Below, piece by piece: positions 35,864 to 49,006 of a stretch of 64,000 nucleotides of DNA (position 1 is the first letter of the stretch; the number at the start of each line of letters is the position of its first letter). The DNA lies in assembly GCA_007922305.1 (NCBI GenBank), contig ML677334.1, positions 21,749,697 to 21,813,696 of the forward strand, written 5' to 3'. The notes under the pieces are model-generated. The model saw only the letters and a program-made list of their open reading frames with translations. It was not told the DNA's origin and made no database searches. This DNA is from Dermatemys mawii (lineage: Eukaryota > Chordata > Testudines > Dermatemydidae). The position numbers were made by a program, and so were the translations under genes.

Positions 35864-37303
35864 CAGGGGTGAGCAAACTTTTTGGCCCGAGGGCCACATT
35901 AGGTTTCAAAATTGTGCGGAGGGCCAGGTAGGGAAGGCTGTGCCTCCCCAAACAGCCTGGCCCTGCCCCCTACCCAACTCCCACCCACTTCCTGCCCCTT
36001 GACTGCCCCCCTCAGAACCCCAGACCCATCCAACCCCTGCCCCCCATTCCTGACAGCCCCCTCTGAAACCCCCCCGACTCTGTCTTCCCAAGACCCAACC
36101 CCATATCTAAGCCCCCCTGCTCTTTGTTCCCTGACCCCACCCCCGAAACCTCCTCACTCCTAACCGCCACCCCCAGGACCCCACCCCCTATTGAAGCCCC
36201 CTTGATCTTTGTTCCCTGTCTCCTCCCAAAACCCCCCCCAACCACCAACCCAGCCCCTTCCCCCGCCAACAACCACCCCCGGGGACCCCACTACCTAAGC
36301 CCCCGCCGCCACTTACCGTGGTCAGCCGGGCACGGGACCCCAGCAGCTGGTGGTATTCGGCCCGGCAGTGCGGGGCCCCGCCACGGGCAGCACTTGGGGA
36401 TGCCCTGGGGCCCTGGCGGCGCTGGGGAGCACAGGGTCCTGCCGCGGGCGGCGCTCGGCCTGGCTCCAGCACCCCAGCTGGGGAATGCGGGGCCTCGCAG
36501 CAGACAGTGCTCAGCCCGGCCCCCCAGCCCCAGCGCCCGGCCTGGGAGCGCAAGTCCCCGCGGTGGGCGGCGCTAGACCCNNNNNNNNNNNNNNNNNNNN
36601 NNNNNNNNNNNNNNNNNNNNNNNNNNNNNNNNNNNNNNNNNNNNNNNNNNNNNNNNNNNNNNNNNNNNNNNNNNNNNNNNCCACCCCCCCAGGACTCCAC
36701 CCCCTATCGAAGCCCCTCTGATCTCTGTTCCCTAACTGTCCCTTCCCAAGACCTCCAACCCTAACCACCATCCCAGCCCCCTCCCTCCCAACAACCACCC
36801 CCCGGGACCCCACTACCTAAGCCGCCCCCGCTTAGGGGTCAGCCGGGCGTGGAGCCCCAGCAGCTGGTGGTGCTCAGCCCTGGAGTGCGGGGCCCGTGGC
36901 TGGCAGCACTCAGGAGCACGGGACCCCGCTGCGGGCAGCACTCGGGGAGGCCCCAGTGGCGATGGAAGCGCAGGGCCCTGCTGTGGGCGGCGCTTGGCCT
37001 GGCCCCGGAACCCTGGCCGGGGAACGTGGGACCTCGCAGCGTGCGATGCTCAGCCCGGCCCAGGAAAGTGGGGCCCAGCGGCTGGCGTCGCTTGACCCAG
37101 GAGCGCGGGGCACTGTGGCAGGCAGCACTTGGCTGGCCGCCCTGGCTCGGAAGCGCGGGGTCATGTGGCTTGCTGCGCTCGCCCGGCACCCCGGGCCAGG
37201 AGCACGGGGCCACTGGTCCTGCCCCCGGGGCCAAGCTCGCGGGCTGGGTAAAAAGGACTGGCAGACCACATGTGGCCCATGGGCCGCAGTTTGCCCACCC
37301 CTG
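35864..37303. mobile_element. GC-rich hAT element with exact TSD, contains gap
   Basis: The ends caggggtgagcaaacttttt and gccgcagtttgcccacccct (then g) are inverted. Exact 8-bp duplications atgtaaac flank it (35856-35863 and 37304-37311). The interior is extremely C/G-rich and contains two copies of a segment (aagcccccttgatctttgtt versus aagcccctctgatctctgtt; then gtcagccgggc with cccagcagctggtgg), one on each side of a 100-N gap. No transposase is visible. Many long frames on both strands here are composition artefacts. It is in the long intron of the zinc-finger gene. Confidence 0.9.
36581..36680. other. Assembly gap (100 N)
   Basis: Exactly 100 N, a usual placeholder for a gap of unknown size. 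It falls between the two duplicated halves of the GC-rich hAT element, where short reads commonly fail. Confidence 1.
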
Positions 37304-39099
37304 ATGTAAACGTTTGAACAGTAATACAGAGGTCATAAGTTCTATTATTGTTCATGTGAATTCAGGGTCTGGCACTTTTTCTAGAGCCATCAATCTTTCA
37401 TGCCCACAAACTGCCTAGCTATATGTTTTCAGCACCTAAAACTCCAACTTCCAGCAACATTAGTGAGAACTGTGGGTAAACAAGAAGTGCAGGATAAAGC
37501 CTATAGCCTGCAGTCAACTTATTTTTAATTAGTAATATATACCTCCATTATAAGTTTTATTAGAAAAAATATAAACAAAAAATGATTTCGGTCAAATCCT
37601 GGTCCCACAGAAATCAATGGTAGGTCTCCCAATTGACTGTGGAGGGTTCAAAATTTGGTCCTCCACATATTCCAGTTTCTTGATGAACACTATTATAGAA
37701 AAAAAAAAACATTTCCATTCTGATATTTACTTTAACAGTTAAGGTACAGGACTGTGTTAACCCCCAAAAATGTGCATTGAAGTCACACATTACTAGTACC
37801 CATTGACTATTTTACTTATACTCAATATATTGAAAACAAAGCTATAATATACATTTTTCATAATGCAGATTTATTATTGATATTTTAAAAGTCTGATATT
37901 GCAGTACTTTCGCTCTTTCACAGATTTCTGAAATTTACTATACATAGCAGTTTATCTTATGTCTGAGATGTCAATCATGCAAAAAAACCAAACAGATGAT
38001 TAATAAAAATATTCCAATATAGTTAATTCTTAATTTATAATTAACTTTTCAAAGGATGTATGTCTGCATCAAAATTCAAAACAAAAAGATGAAGAAATGG
38101 ACTGAAAACTCAGACGTGTGTGTAATCTAACACTTCCTTGCACTGCAGAAATAAAGCTTACATCATTTAGAGGACATAAGACCATCATTTTCATAAGGTA
38201 AGTGAAAGCGGTTAAAAAAGCAAATTGTTAAAAACCTTGATGTTCACAGAAGATATGCAGTCTTGAATAAACAAATGATTTCAGTAAAATCAAAAGTTCA
38301 AGAAGTAGTAATTGGATTTAAACAGTAGATTTCAACATGACAGACCTCTGCAAAAGACAAGCTGTGACATTCTAAATAATATCGTTACACCAATTTTTTT
38401 CCTTTCCCATAATACTTGAAACCTTTCAACTGTAAAGCCTTACTGCAAATATTAGATTTTTACATATCTAGAATTCAAAAAAGATATTTTTTTTAATAGC
38501 TACGAAATAAATACACAGCTCAAAAAACGCAGATGCTTCTTAATTTCCATAATGCCTTTTGGAATCCATGAGCCATGCACATATGGTAATTCAAAGTTAT
38601 AAAGTATTCTCATTCACTGAATAGGAAAAAAAATTATTTGTCACTGCTCTGCACACTGCAATTGCAATCAAAGCACTATCTTTATGTACTTAAGAGATAC
38701 ATATTTCACAATGATTAAGTGGAGCAACCCCATTCCATCACTCAATCATGTGACTTGAAGAGAAGTAAAACTATCAGCTATGCAGATTTTTTTGGTGTGT
38801 AGTTAAAACAAATAGAACCATGCATACATACTAATAGTTGTAAATGGTTGAACAGGACACATGAAGACTCCGATAACCTTGTGGTCTCATCTCAGTGTTT
38901 GTGGCGTAGAATGACTCAAAGATCCATAGATATTAATCTATGTGTTTTTTAAAAAAATATAATGCTAGAGGAGATGATTTATGAATGTAAGTATATGGAG
39001 ACAAAAATACTGAGATTACATGTAAACTACAGCAGGGACAACTCTTTCATCCTTAAGGGCAAAATAAACTGTACACCATAGGGGTATTTCAGACAACTT

Positions 39100-39124
39100 A
39101 AAAAAAAAAAAAAAAAAAAAAAAA
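39100..39124. repeat. Poly(A) run of 25
   Basis: An uninterrupted A run. I see no retrogene or SINE body joined to it, so it is either a simple repeat or the remnant tail of an unrecognised insertion. Confidence 0.9.
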
Positions 39125-40763
39125 GTCCTGTGCATTTAAAATAAGATTCCTATGTTTCTTTTCATAGCAGCATGGGTTGCCTTGCTCAAAAATCTTAGGA
39201 TCCATAAAATTTCTGCATGCTCACTACAAGACACACGTTTTTAAAGAGGCAGTATAAGATGAAACATAAAACACGTCACACCTAACAAAAGAACAAGGTT
39301 TTGAACATTCCACCCAAGGGAGCTGGTGCCCCCATTCAATACCCTGTTGGCATAACCCTGCAGCCCTCTCTTTTACACAGCAGCTAAAGCTTATCAGTGG
39401 GAATTAAATTATAGCACCTCTCTCAGCTCTGCAATGGCTACCTGCGAAGTGACCACATCTACAACTTGAAGACTGCCACCTCCCAGCTGGTCTCCAACCA
39501 ACTAGCTTCTCAAGGCTCTCTGGGGAATCTAGGATCACACTGAAAAATAAGCAGGCAACCTGGTGGAAGCAAGATCATACTAGGAAGTAACTGTATTTTT
39601 TTTATGACAGCATTTTCCAAATAAGCAAGGACTGCATTCTAGTGAATTACATTATTTTCTTCTGCTTTTTTACTCTTGCCCGTCTAAGAACAAAACAGTT
39701 TAAAATTCATCAGAATGTCATGGGCTGTGTGTACAATATTTACAAGTTAGCAAGTAGGAAATGCCCTTATTTATCCTAAAAACACCACTTGTACAGTTTT
39801 AATAATAATCAAAGCAATTTAAAGTCTAAATTTACTTTTCATCATTTATGATACCTGTTGAATTTCTCACAGATTGATCAATGGAATGGAGGAGGTAGAT
39901 CAATTTGTGTTGCTGGTTATTTTGTCAGGTTCACTTTTATGATATATATTTGCATGATACTGCAATAACTGAGTGACTAACATAGGAGAATATTAGTTTA
40001 AAAAATGTTTCCACTAGAACTACAAAAATAACAAAAAACATTTAATTTAGCCTTAGGCTTTATGAACACTTTTTTTGGTGTTAAAAAAAAAAAATTGTTA
40101 CATTTTGGTCAAAGTTGACCTGACATTTGGCCTGATCTTGTTTCCATTAGTTTCAACAAGAGCAGGATTGGTTCCAGCGTACCTTTAAATGCAATCCTGT
40201 GACTTGAAATCCAGATTCTCTACTGTGAGTTAGAGAAGTTCCAACTATGCATATTTCTCCCTAAAAGAACTTTAAAAAAAATAAATATCAAAATTACTGG
40301 TGGTGATGTGCTAAAAATTCAAAGGCTGTTCTGCAAAAGCAGGTTTCTAGAATGAAATGTAAATATGTTCCTTTTAGTAGAATCAGATCACGTTTCTTCT
40401 TTTAAGATCATCAGGGAAAACCAAATTAAAACAAAACCAATTAAATATTTAAATTCAACTAACATTATTTCAGTCACAGAAAAAGAAATAATCTGTTAGC
40501 AATCAGTTAATGCCAGATGTTTCACTGAAATCTAGGATCTGGCTTTTTTTCAAATTCTACATACATGCATAGGAAAGTAATCTCTCCAGGGCACTTAAGA
40601 AACTTATCATATTAGATATGAATTAACAACTGCCAATGTGATCACTGAACAATATTTATATTTCAGATTAATGATTTGGTAAACTTCCATAAGTTGTTTA
40701 AGGACTTGTCTGCATGGAGACTTAATGCATGGCAAGCCAGGGTTTGAATGAACACCACACTAA

Positions 40764-40936
40764 GGGTATGTCTTCACTACCCGCTGGATTGGCGGGTAGT
40801 GATCTATTGGGGATCGATTTATCGTGTCTCGTTTAGATGCGATAAATTGATCCCCAAAGGCGTTACTCACGTAGCTGAAGTTGCATATCTTAGATCGACA
40901 CCCCCTTCACTCTCCTCCGCTAGTGTAGACCAAGCC
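40764..40936. mobile_element. Harbinger-type MITE with TAA TSD
   Basis: Starts gggtatgtcttcactacccg and ends gtgtagaccaagcc, flanked by taa on both sides (40761-40763, 40937-40939). The interior has gataaattgatccccaaagg, shared with 12507-12777. It appears shorter by internal deletion. No coding capacity. Confidence 0.8.
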
Positions 40937-42114
40937 TAAGTCATCCTGGTTTTGTATCAGACGTACTGTACAAGGGGAAGGAAGAAAAAAAAAAAATCAC
41001 TGTTATGACCCCACTGAAATACAAAGGCATAAATGAAAAAAGTGCAGAGGTACACCCTTAACTCTGAATTTTCATATGTTTAAACTGAAGCTTTGTGATT
41101 GTTAGGCATTTTCTGTATTTAAATGTACATAATGAGTAGTAAAGCATTAAATAAAAACAGTATTTGTAAGGGAAGAACAAAACCATACTAGCCCTTTGCT
41201 GCCCCCTTCTGGAATATACAAAGGTTCTCATAGAAAATATTCAGGAATTCAGTAACAAAAGAATAATGTCTTAGTTTAGAGCCCTAAGCCTCTGTAGTGA
41301 ACATCAGACATCAAAAACTCTCTCTAGCTTTTTCCAGGATCATATACCATACTCACAGACTGTTGCTTGGCGGGCTTGCCTTTTGCCTGTCTCTCAGTTT
41401 CTGTTCTCCTTTCTCACTCCCTCCACCCACTACCCAAAAACACAGACAGCAAAAGCCCCTCTGCCCACCCAGTCTAAAACCTGTGGGCAGGTTCACAGAA
41501 CCCTTTTGTTTTAGGTGGAGGAAGGAAGGGTGGGAGTATTTATGTTATGCTAATTGAAGGTTGAGCTCATATTCATCATCCTCAAAGTTTTTTTTAAAAA
41601 CTCAAGTCGTAAGGTTTCACCGAGCATGTAACAATATTTAACAATTCATCTAATATTTAACATTATTATAACACATGTAACCATACTTTTTAAAAGTGAG
41701 GGCCATAGTGATAGACACACAAACACAATAAGTCTCACCCACATTCAGTTAATATTTTTAAAAGGTGTCAACTAGAAAATCTACTGTAGATATGCTCTTT
41801 CAGCTCAGCTCTCGGTGGATAGTAAAGAAATACAAATAAGCAAATTAGCAAACCCAAGCCAGAATTAGACTTAACAAGTCCCTTCCCTGACCAAAAAAGT
41901 GCAAATCAATCAAAATAAACTGTATTATCTTCAGTGACGGAAAATATCTTAGTGGTTTGGGATAAAACATTCTCAAAGGTTGGTGAAGATGTAATTGTGT
42001 TTTAGAAATATAGTTAGTTTCATGAATGAGCAAGTGACTTGTTAACATATCACAATTCCATGTTATATACATGAAGTTATATCTATATATCTATCTCTAT
42101 AAAAAATAAATAAA

Positions 42115-42225
42115 GGGGTCAGCAACCTTCCAGAAGTGGTGTGCTGAGTCTTCATTTATTCACTCTAAGATTTTGCGTGCCAGTAATACATTTTAACATT
42201 TTTAGAGCCATAGGTTGCCTACCCC
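42115..42225 (-). mobile_element. Internally deleted hAT copy
   Basis: Ends ggggtcagcaaccttccaga and ccataggttgcctacccc match the family at 4928-5233 in reverse orientation (gtggtgtgctgagtcttcat; cactctaagattttgcgtgc). Most of the interior is lost. No clear target duplication. Confidence 0.75.
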
Positions 42226-42602
42226 AACATATATTTTTAAAAAAGACCCCTAGAAGCAAACTAGATAAGATGTTCAAACATTTAGTACTTAGACATAGGA
42301 CAAAGTTATATTCAACTTGCTTCCCTGAAATTACATTAATCTAGTAACTGCTTATGTTTTTTAAATATTGCAAAAAATATGGATAAACAAATGTCTTAAA
42401 GTGCAGTATTTATATACAATTTTTACTCACAAAGTGAGGTTACCATTTTTTTAAGTAGTACTTTCATAATATACCAGTATAGTGCCATTATTAAGGTGAA
42501 GACCTAAAAAGGATAAACCAGGTCCAACAATTACCACCATCTGGGAATAGTTAGTTCTCAGAAGACAATTAGGAACCCACAATGAGTACCTGTGAAGTAT
42601 TA

Positions 42603-42847
42603 GGGCTAGTCTACAGGGGTAACTCTAAAGCGCTGTTACAGCAGCACTTTAACGTGGCTTGTGTGGTCGTGGTGCAGTGCTGGGAGAGACCTTTACCAGC
42701 ATTCTAAAAAAACTCACTTCCAAGAGGGGCGTAGCTACCAATGCTTGTGCACTGTCTTTACAGTGCTGAAACTTGCTGTGCTCAAGGGGGTGTTTTTTCA
42801 CACCCCTGAGTGAGAAAGTCGTAGCGCTGTAAATTGTAGACAAGCCC
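42603..42847. mobile_element. Harbinger-type MITE with TTA TSD
   Basis: Begins gggctagtctacaggggtaa and ends aaattgtagacaagccc, flanked by tta at 42600-42602 and 42848-42850. The 13-bp terminal repeats differ at one base. The segment ttcacacccctgagtgagaa recurs in related copies near 57630 and 54840. Confidence 0.85.
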
Positions 42848-43781
42848 TTATAAATAGAATAGCCTGTTTTAGGAACCAGAACATTACTTTCTGGTTCTGC
42901 TTTTCTAGTACTTATTTTTTATAGTTATTGAAAAGTGAACTTTTGTTTTTAAATCTAAACCAGTTTTCTTTTTCTGCTGTGCAATTACTAATAATACACA
43001 GTTAGATGACTACGTTTGACTTGCCATTATTGAGGTAAGGGACTTCAGGACTCACACGTGGTGACCTCTTCTTTAGAAGTGTTTGTGATTTTTTTTTGTT
43101 TTAAAATACTGTAATAATCAGAAAAACATTACCACTTTAAATACGGGGAGGCTATAAAAAATACAAAATATACCCCTTCTTTCAGAGACAGTCTCTTCTG
43201 GAATTCAACTAGTTGAAACAGCAAGAAAAAGTCAAGGGTGGAGGGTAAAAATCTTTGGGATGAGAGTTATGCACATTTTGAAACGGCAGCTGCAATCCTG
43301 GAACCCAACAGATTCATAATTCATGATTTATTTTTTAAGGAAATGTGTTCAGCTTTCCTTCAAGATACAGCATTAGACATCTTCAGTTTAAACTTTAATG
43401 ATAAAACTAGACATACAGATACGCACGAGAGGCAACATTTATTGTTAGTGTAATTCTACTGAGGTTAATTACAATAGGAATGAATTTAGCCCTATCATTT
43501 TACCCTTAAACTTTTATTATGTTATGTTCAAATATGGGTTCTTCTTGTGTAGTACTGCCAAAACACACTAAACTGTTATTACAGCATTTGAAATCTCAAC
43601 CATCATGCAAAGCCTGTGGAAAAAACCTTCTCAGGCAAAATTGGTATCAAGATCAAACCAGGTCATAGGCACATTTTTGCATTAATAAAAGATACTCTCT
43701 TTGAAAATAAGTATAGGCATAACAGTATGTGAAGAATTCAATAGGCAGTATATTTTGTCAAGCTTGGAAGGAGTAAAATAA

Positions 43782-44370
43782 TCTTAGAGAGAAAGTGGGT
43801 GAGATAATATCTTTTATTCTGTTGGTGAGAGAAACAATCTTTCAAGCTACACAGAACTTTTCTTCGAGTCTGAGAAAGGTCCTTAGGCTGCATCTTCACT
43901 GGAAAGTAGAAGGACTCAGCCCCCAATTGCTAGCTTGACTCAAGGTCAGCCCTTCCAGCTCTGCAGGATTGGGACACTGGATCTGAGCCATGGGTTAGCA
44001 TACTTTCAGTGTAAATGCAAGAGGGTTAGGCTTGAGCCCAGGCTCAAGCACGGGTTTATGTTGCAGTGTAGACATAACCTCAGATTGTCATAACTAAATT
44101 CAAAGTGGAACAGATTGTTTAGCATGTTTTTTGTCCTATAACTGAAGAGGTGTTAATGGGCTACTTCACTTTGAGTGGTTCCTCAGAAAGTGTGTCAACA
44201 ACTTACGCTAAACAATCTGTTCCACCTTGTATTTTGCTGCAACACTCCATCTTTCCCATATCTGCAGAGCAGATATGTGAAGCTCAAAAGCTTGTCTCTT
44301 TCACTATCGGAAGTTGGTCCAATAAATGATATTACCTTGCTGACCTTGTCTCTAATACCCCAGAACCAAG
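43782..44370. mobile_element. Inverted pair of retroelement tails around a MITE
   Basis: At 43782-43885 a minus-strand tail is seen (gataatatcttttattctgt; aacaatctttcaagctacac). At 44165-44370 the same tail type appears on the plus strand (caaaagcttgtctctttcac; gaagttggtccaataaatga). Between them is a MITE-like segment (43883-44087: ggctgcatcttcactggaaa ... gcagtgtagacataacc) and an inverted 14-mer (acagattgtttagc, gctaaacaatctgt). The retroelement family is inferred, perhaps Penelope-like. Confidence 0.45.
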
Positions 44371-45499
44371 ATGGATAAGCTTATTTTGCTTGCGGTGTAT
44401 TCTTATATGTTTTAAAAGATCTGGCAATGGTCCTTTGGGAGGAAGGGGAAGCGGATGTTTGCATGTCAGTGTAAAAACAGAAGCAAACCAATATGAGTAA
44501 GAATACTTTCATTTATGGCAAGTAAAGTATCACTTCATAAAGAACTATTTTATTTGACACCCGGTATCATAACCGTATTTTTGTTGTTCACAGCGTATTC
44601 ATTGAGAGTTTGTGGCTTATCACAATTGAATGAGCAGATTATTCTAGCAACAACAAAAATCTTGAGAAGTGTAGGAGGTGAAGAAAAACAGAAAATGAGA
44701 TATTAGCTGTTACATGAATATTAATAATTAATATAACTAACCTCAAGACAAAACAACAGTGTTAGGAGGTGACCTGTGAAATTCCATTGACTTTCGCAAT
44801 ATGTGCTAAATGCCCCACAACAGCTTGGTGAAGAAGAGAGGCATTCAGCACATTGTTACCTAGTGGGGAAAAAAGAGCGTGTCTTTTTCTCCCCCGTTTC
44901 AGCCAATCCCATACAGCCTCACCTGGATTGCTAATTCTCTAGTGTGATGCCCCAGCAAGAATTGTACTGTTAGTATCACTAAGGCTGGATTACTCAGTCT
45001 ACTACTATAGTAGACGGGGCAGAAAAATGCCAGTTTTTAATTGTATTACTCAGTTTTGCAAAGATTTTAAAATATTTTATCCCTTTTGGGATACAATATT
45101 AAAAAGCTATTCAAGATAAAATATAAAAATATAAAGACACTTACCTGACCCTCCACCGACAATATATGTCAGCTCCAAGCTCCAGTGGGGTGCGGTGGTC
45201 AATATGACATCACCAACGAGGTGTCATGATGGCGCTGAAGTCAGCAACCCAAGAGGGTCTGAATGTCCCAGGACCTAAGGAAAAAAATGTGAGCTTGTAA
45301 TTAACAACATGCTGAATGCCTCTCATAGTGTGGTTGCTAATGGCATTCAGCACATATTGTTAAAGTTGATGGATTTTTCTCAGTTTCCTTTAAAAGTTAC
45401 TAATCTTGCCATTTCCACCAAATCTTGTTACTATATCACACACAAATGTTACATTCCAAGATTATTAAAGTTGCAAAGTTAAGGGCTCAAAAGAGAAAA

Positions 45500-46000
45500 A
45501 AAAACGTTAGACAATGCCAGAATCCCTGCCAAGCTAGTCTCATCCCTCCAGAATCCCCATCCCAGTCTCCCCTCACCCAACCCAGTCCCACCCTTAGGCG
45601 CCTTGCCCAGCAAGCCACAGCTTCCCCGATAGCCCCATATCTGACCTGACTCTCTGCTCACCTTGACCTCTAGTTGTCGTCCTCTGCCCATGTGTCCCAT
45701 TACCACTGACTTCCAGTTTCAATATCCATCCCCACTCAGTACTTGTCCCAGTCTTTCTACTCAGCCAGTCCCAGTTCTCTCCACAAGTTTTCCCCTGGTC
45801 AGATATGTTCCCTCAGTTCTCTCCCCTCCATCCCCTGCCTCCTCTGGTTCCCAGTGCCAGACTGTTCGCTCGCACAATACCAGTCTTTTTGCCCACCCCA
45901 AATCTCAATCCCAATTTTCACCCCTTTCCCAAGCTTCTTGTCCCACTCTACTACCTCCCCCCTTGCCAGATCACTCTTGATTCCTCTGCATTTGTATCGG
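45500..46000. other. C/T-rich block, class unknown
   Basis: A strongly C-rich stretch (ccctcacccaacccagtccc and similar) that differs from its AT-rich surroundings. Frames overlapping on both strands (45479-46155) are artefacts of composition. It may be the body of an unrecognised transposon. Confidence 0.3.
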
Positions 46001-47424
46001 GTAACTTCTTTCTCCTCACTGGGGCTCAGCAGGAGGTCACAGGAGAGAGGTTCCTTGCTCCCAGTTCACGTGCCCAGAGCTGGAGCCAGCCCACGGCTGC
46101 AACTACAAGGAAAGTCTTGCTGAGCATTGGGCTGGAATGTGCCCAGTGCAGATGAAATCTTTGGGGAATTTAACCGCTAAAATCTAAGAAGTCTCTATTG
46201 AACTTATGTGATTTGTAACTTTTTTTTTTTGCTCAAATTTCAGCAGATTTTCAAAGGGATGACTAAAAGCATGTGATACAACTGTGATACAGTTGTACCA
46301 CATGCTTTGTGATACAACTTTTGGTCTAACTGATCAAGGCCAGATTCAGAACAGAATACTGACCCACAGGTGGAAAGCTAGTCCCATTACCTGCTCTTTG
46401 GGCCTTTCTGTCCTCTATCACAGGTCTACACTGAGAATCAGAATGATAATGCCAGTTTAAAACTATCTTTTTCTTTCTTATTACAGGGGTGTTAAATGAA
46501 GTACAAATACTAATCAATGTAAAATGTATACCAAAAGAAGCCAAAAGTGAAACAAGTTTTGTTGTAGGATAAAAGGTACGGGATGAAGCTAATGTACATT
46601 TTAACATAACTGATAAAATAGTACAGGAAAGACAGAAAACATCTGTTCTTGTATAAATATTTCCCTGTCACCATTGTAATTGTCCTTGAGGTTAAAAGTC
46701 AGAAAACATATTCAGCACACACAGTTATTAGGTGTTACAGACAGTTTTCACTTTTTCTGGGCAACTCAAGTAATCAATTTAAGAACAACGCAAGGTCGGG
46801 GCTTACTACTAATAAATTTCACTGCAATTAAAACTTACTACAATTTCCAAAATCATTGCTATAGAGAAAAAACAGGTCTTTAAAAACAGTCATACAAACT
46901 CACTAGAACTGTAGACTTGGCATCTCTGCCAAGATTAAATATTACACTGAACCCCATTATCTGCTATGGGCTATTATGATTAAGAGACAATAATCTGGGG
47001 AAAAACAAAACAAAACAAAACACCTTGTGATTCTTATACTGTTGCTCCACTTCAGAGTCTTCAGAATTCAACAAAATACAATATCCTTTTAGAAGAGCTC
47101 AGTTTTGCAATCACTTTGCATTTTTGTGAGGATTGCAAAAAAGGGAATACCTGAAATATTTATGAAACAAGTTATATGCTACAGTACCACCTGTTATGTG
47201 GTGCTGATGCTGGTGACATCTTTTAACAGGTAGGTCCACTTCAAAAAAATATTTATTTACATCATATTTTAATTTAACATTAAGGGGCACATTCTGCCCT
47301 TAAAAAACACAAGAGACACTTCTCACTAAAGCAAATAGATGTTACACAAATGTATCTGAAAGCAGAACTCAGAGGTGTGAAAAACAAAAACACAACCCTG
47401 AATGACAAAAGTTTTGCCTAGGAA

Positions 47425-47610
47425 AAGTTTTGGTGTGACCAGCATTTTGTCAGCAGGAGAGCTCTCTTGCTAACAAGACTACTGCCACTCACTGGGGATG
47501 AAAGTTTTTTTTGTCGACGGGAGAGCTCTCTCCTGCCGACAAACAGTGGCTACAATGTGCACCTTTTAGTGGCATGGCTGTGTCGCTAAAAGGTGTGTAG
47601 TGTAGACATA
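47425..47610. mobile_element. Palindromic MITE
   Basis: Contains caggagagctctcttgc and a longer hairpin gtcgacgggagagctctctc with ctgccgac, followed by cttttagtggcatggctgtg and a right end gtgtagtgtagacata. The left end is diverged (ttttggtgtgaccagca). Part of the same TGTAGACAT-ended group seen elsewhere in the window. Confidence 0.5.
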
Positions 47611-48484
47611 ATTTAAGTGACTAGAGGCAGTTTGTTTTTTTAAAACTTAAAAACAAAAAACAAACAAAAACACTAACTGGACAGAGTCTCCATTGAATAA
47701 ACAAAATTAGACTGATATTAATGGTTCACTACACTGAATGGAGCAAGTTGTACATTTATATATGCACTTATTATCACTCCTATAACTGTAGAATTGGAGC
47801 AATTCAAAGTATTTTAAAACAGAAATAACTATAACAATCTTCCTTTCTCTCCTCACCTTCCTTTCCACTCTGTAAGGGAAACAATTTGATTAATTTATAT
47901 ACTTCTTGCTTTTCTATGAATAAGTGGAGATGTTGTATATTTGCATGAAAAAACTACCAAGAGAAAGCTGAAGCAGTGAGTTTTGAAATTGATTCTGAAA
48001 GTAACAAGATTCAGCGGTCATTTTTATTTCTTGCAGGAATTCTGTAGATGAGGTCCAGTTCCAGGTACATGAAATCTCAAACAAGACCAAAACAGACAAA
48101 ACTAGTGCCTCAATCTCACATAGATCAACACATAATCTGAGGGCAATAAATCCTTTACTATGCTAGATCTCATTCCAAGCAAGTTGTCCAACCTGGTCAT
48201 TATCACAGGTCCTGTTTTACATGTGCCACCATACTCACCTAATTCTTCAATGGATATTCTAATTCACTACATTTACAAGCTATTACAATGACTACTGACT
48301 ACTACAGCTACAGACACCATAGCTCCTTCTCCAAACAGCACTCAACAGATAAGCTTCAGTTTGCACTTACAGACTGCAACAAAAAAGTGGGAAGGAAGAA
48401 ACTTAAGTGGCAGAAAACAGCCTGATATAGACACTAAGAATTTTTGCATTATATGCCATGATTTGATATAATATTTGAAGTCAG

Positions 48485-48645
48485 AGAAGGCAATGTTGTC
48501 TATTGGACTGAGAACAGGACTGGAAGCTAAGAATTCTGTCATTCTAAGCGAGTCACTTGGTCTCTGTCAGTTTCCCTATTCATAAAATCTACGTAATAGC
48601 TACATCACAGCCAAGTAAGCATTAGTTAATGTTTACAGTAGCAAC
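48485..48645 (+). repeat. MIR-like SINE fragment
   Basis: Contains ttgtctattggactgagaac, then tctaagcgagtcacttggtc, tctgtcagtttccctattca and taaaatctacgtaatagcta, which follows the MIR core order. Confidence 0.55.
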
Positions 48646-48972
48646 GCAGTGGTTTAAATATAAAAATAGCGAGTGTTATTATTAAACTAAAGACCGAGTA
48701 AAGCCAGATAAAGTTGCTTTTCCTATTACACATGACATGACTTTCAAGTCCTAATATTCCATGAAAAGTCCAACTTTTTTTTTTTAAACCCACAAATATT
48801 TAGAATCCACAGATTATAGTTTAAAATGAGCTGCACTTCTGTAGAGCACGGTAATATTTTCATAAAAAGGTACATTTGCAAAAATTTATTAACACAGATT
48901 TGTATTGCTCCTGGCCTGTAACAAATTTTCCAGTAATTGTAAGATTATTTGCTATAGCTCATCACAGATGAT

Positions 48973-49006
48973 ATCACACTTGATCTTAGCCAAAAGGCCG
49001 AGAAGC
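48973..49006 (-). pseudogene. U2 snRNA 5'-end fragment
   Basis: On the minus strand the sequence reads gcttctcggccttttggcta, then agatcaagtgtgat. The first 30 bases match the 5' end of vertebrate U2 snRNA, including the branch-site-pairing region's upstream neighbours. Similarity ends soon after, so it is a short pseudogene fragment or a piece of a snRNA-headed SINE, not a functional U2 gene. It lies about 100 bases past the donor of the large zinc-finger exon, on the same strand as that gene. Confidence 0.8.

Noticed and set aside
36124..37336. Several long overlapping frames (up to 170 codons) on both strands
   Set aside because: They lie inside a GC-rich hAT element and partly read through the N gap; high GC removes stop codons. 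No domain is visible and the frames conflict.
39100..39124. Poly(A) tail of a processed pseudogene
   Set aside because: No gene-like sequence with a conserved frame or target duplication was found on either side.
45479..46155. Pro/Ser-rich frames on the plus strand and a minus-strand frame
   Set aside because: Generated by a C/T-rich block; all three plus frames are open in parts, which is a sign of composition rather than coding.
48973..49006. Functional U2 snRNA gene
   Set aside because: Only the first 30 or so bases match; the Sm site and 3' stem-loops are absent and no snRNA promoter elements are seen.
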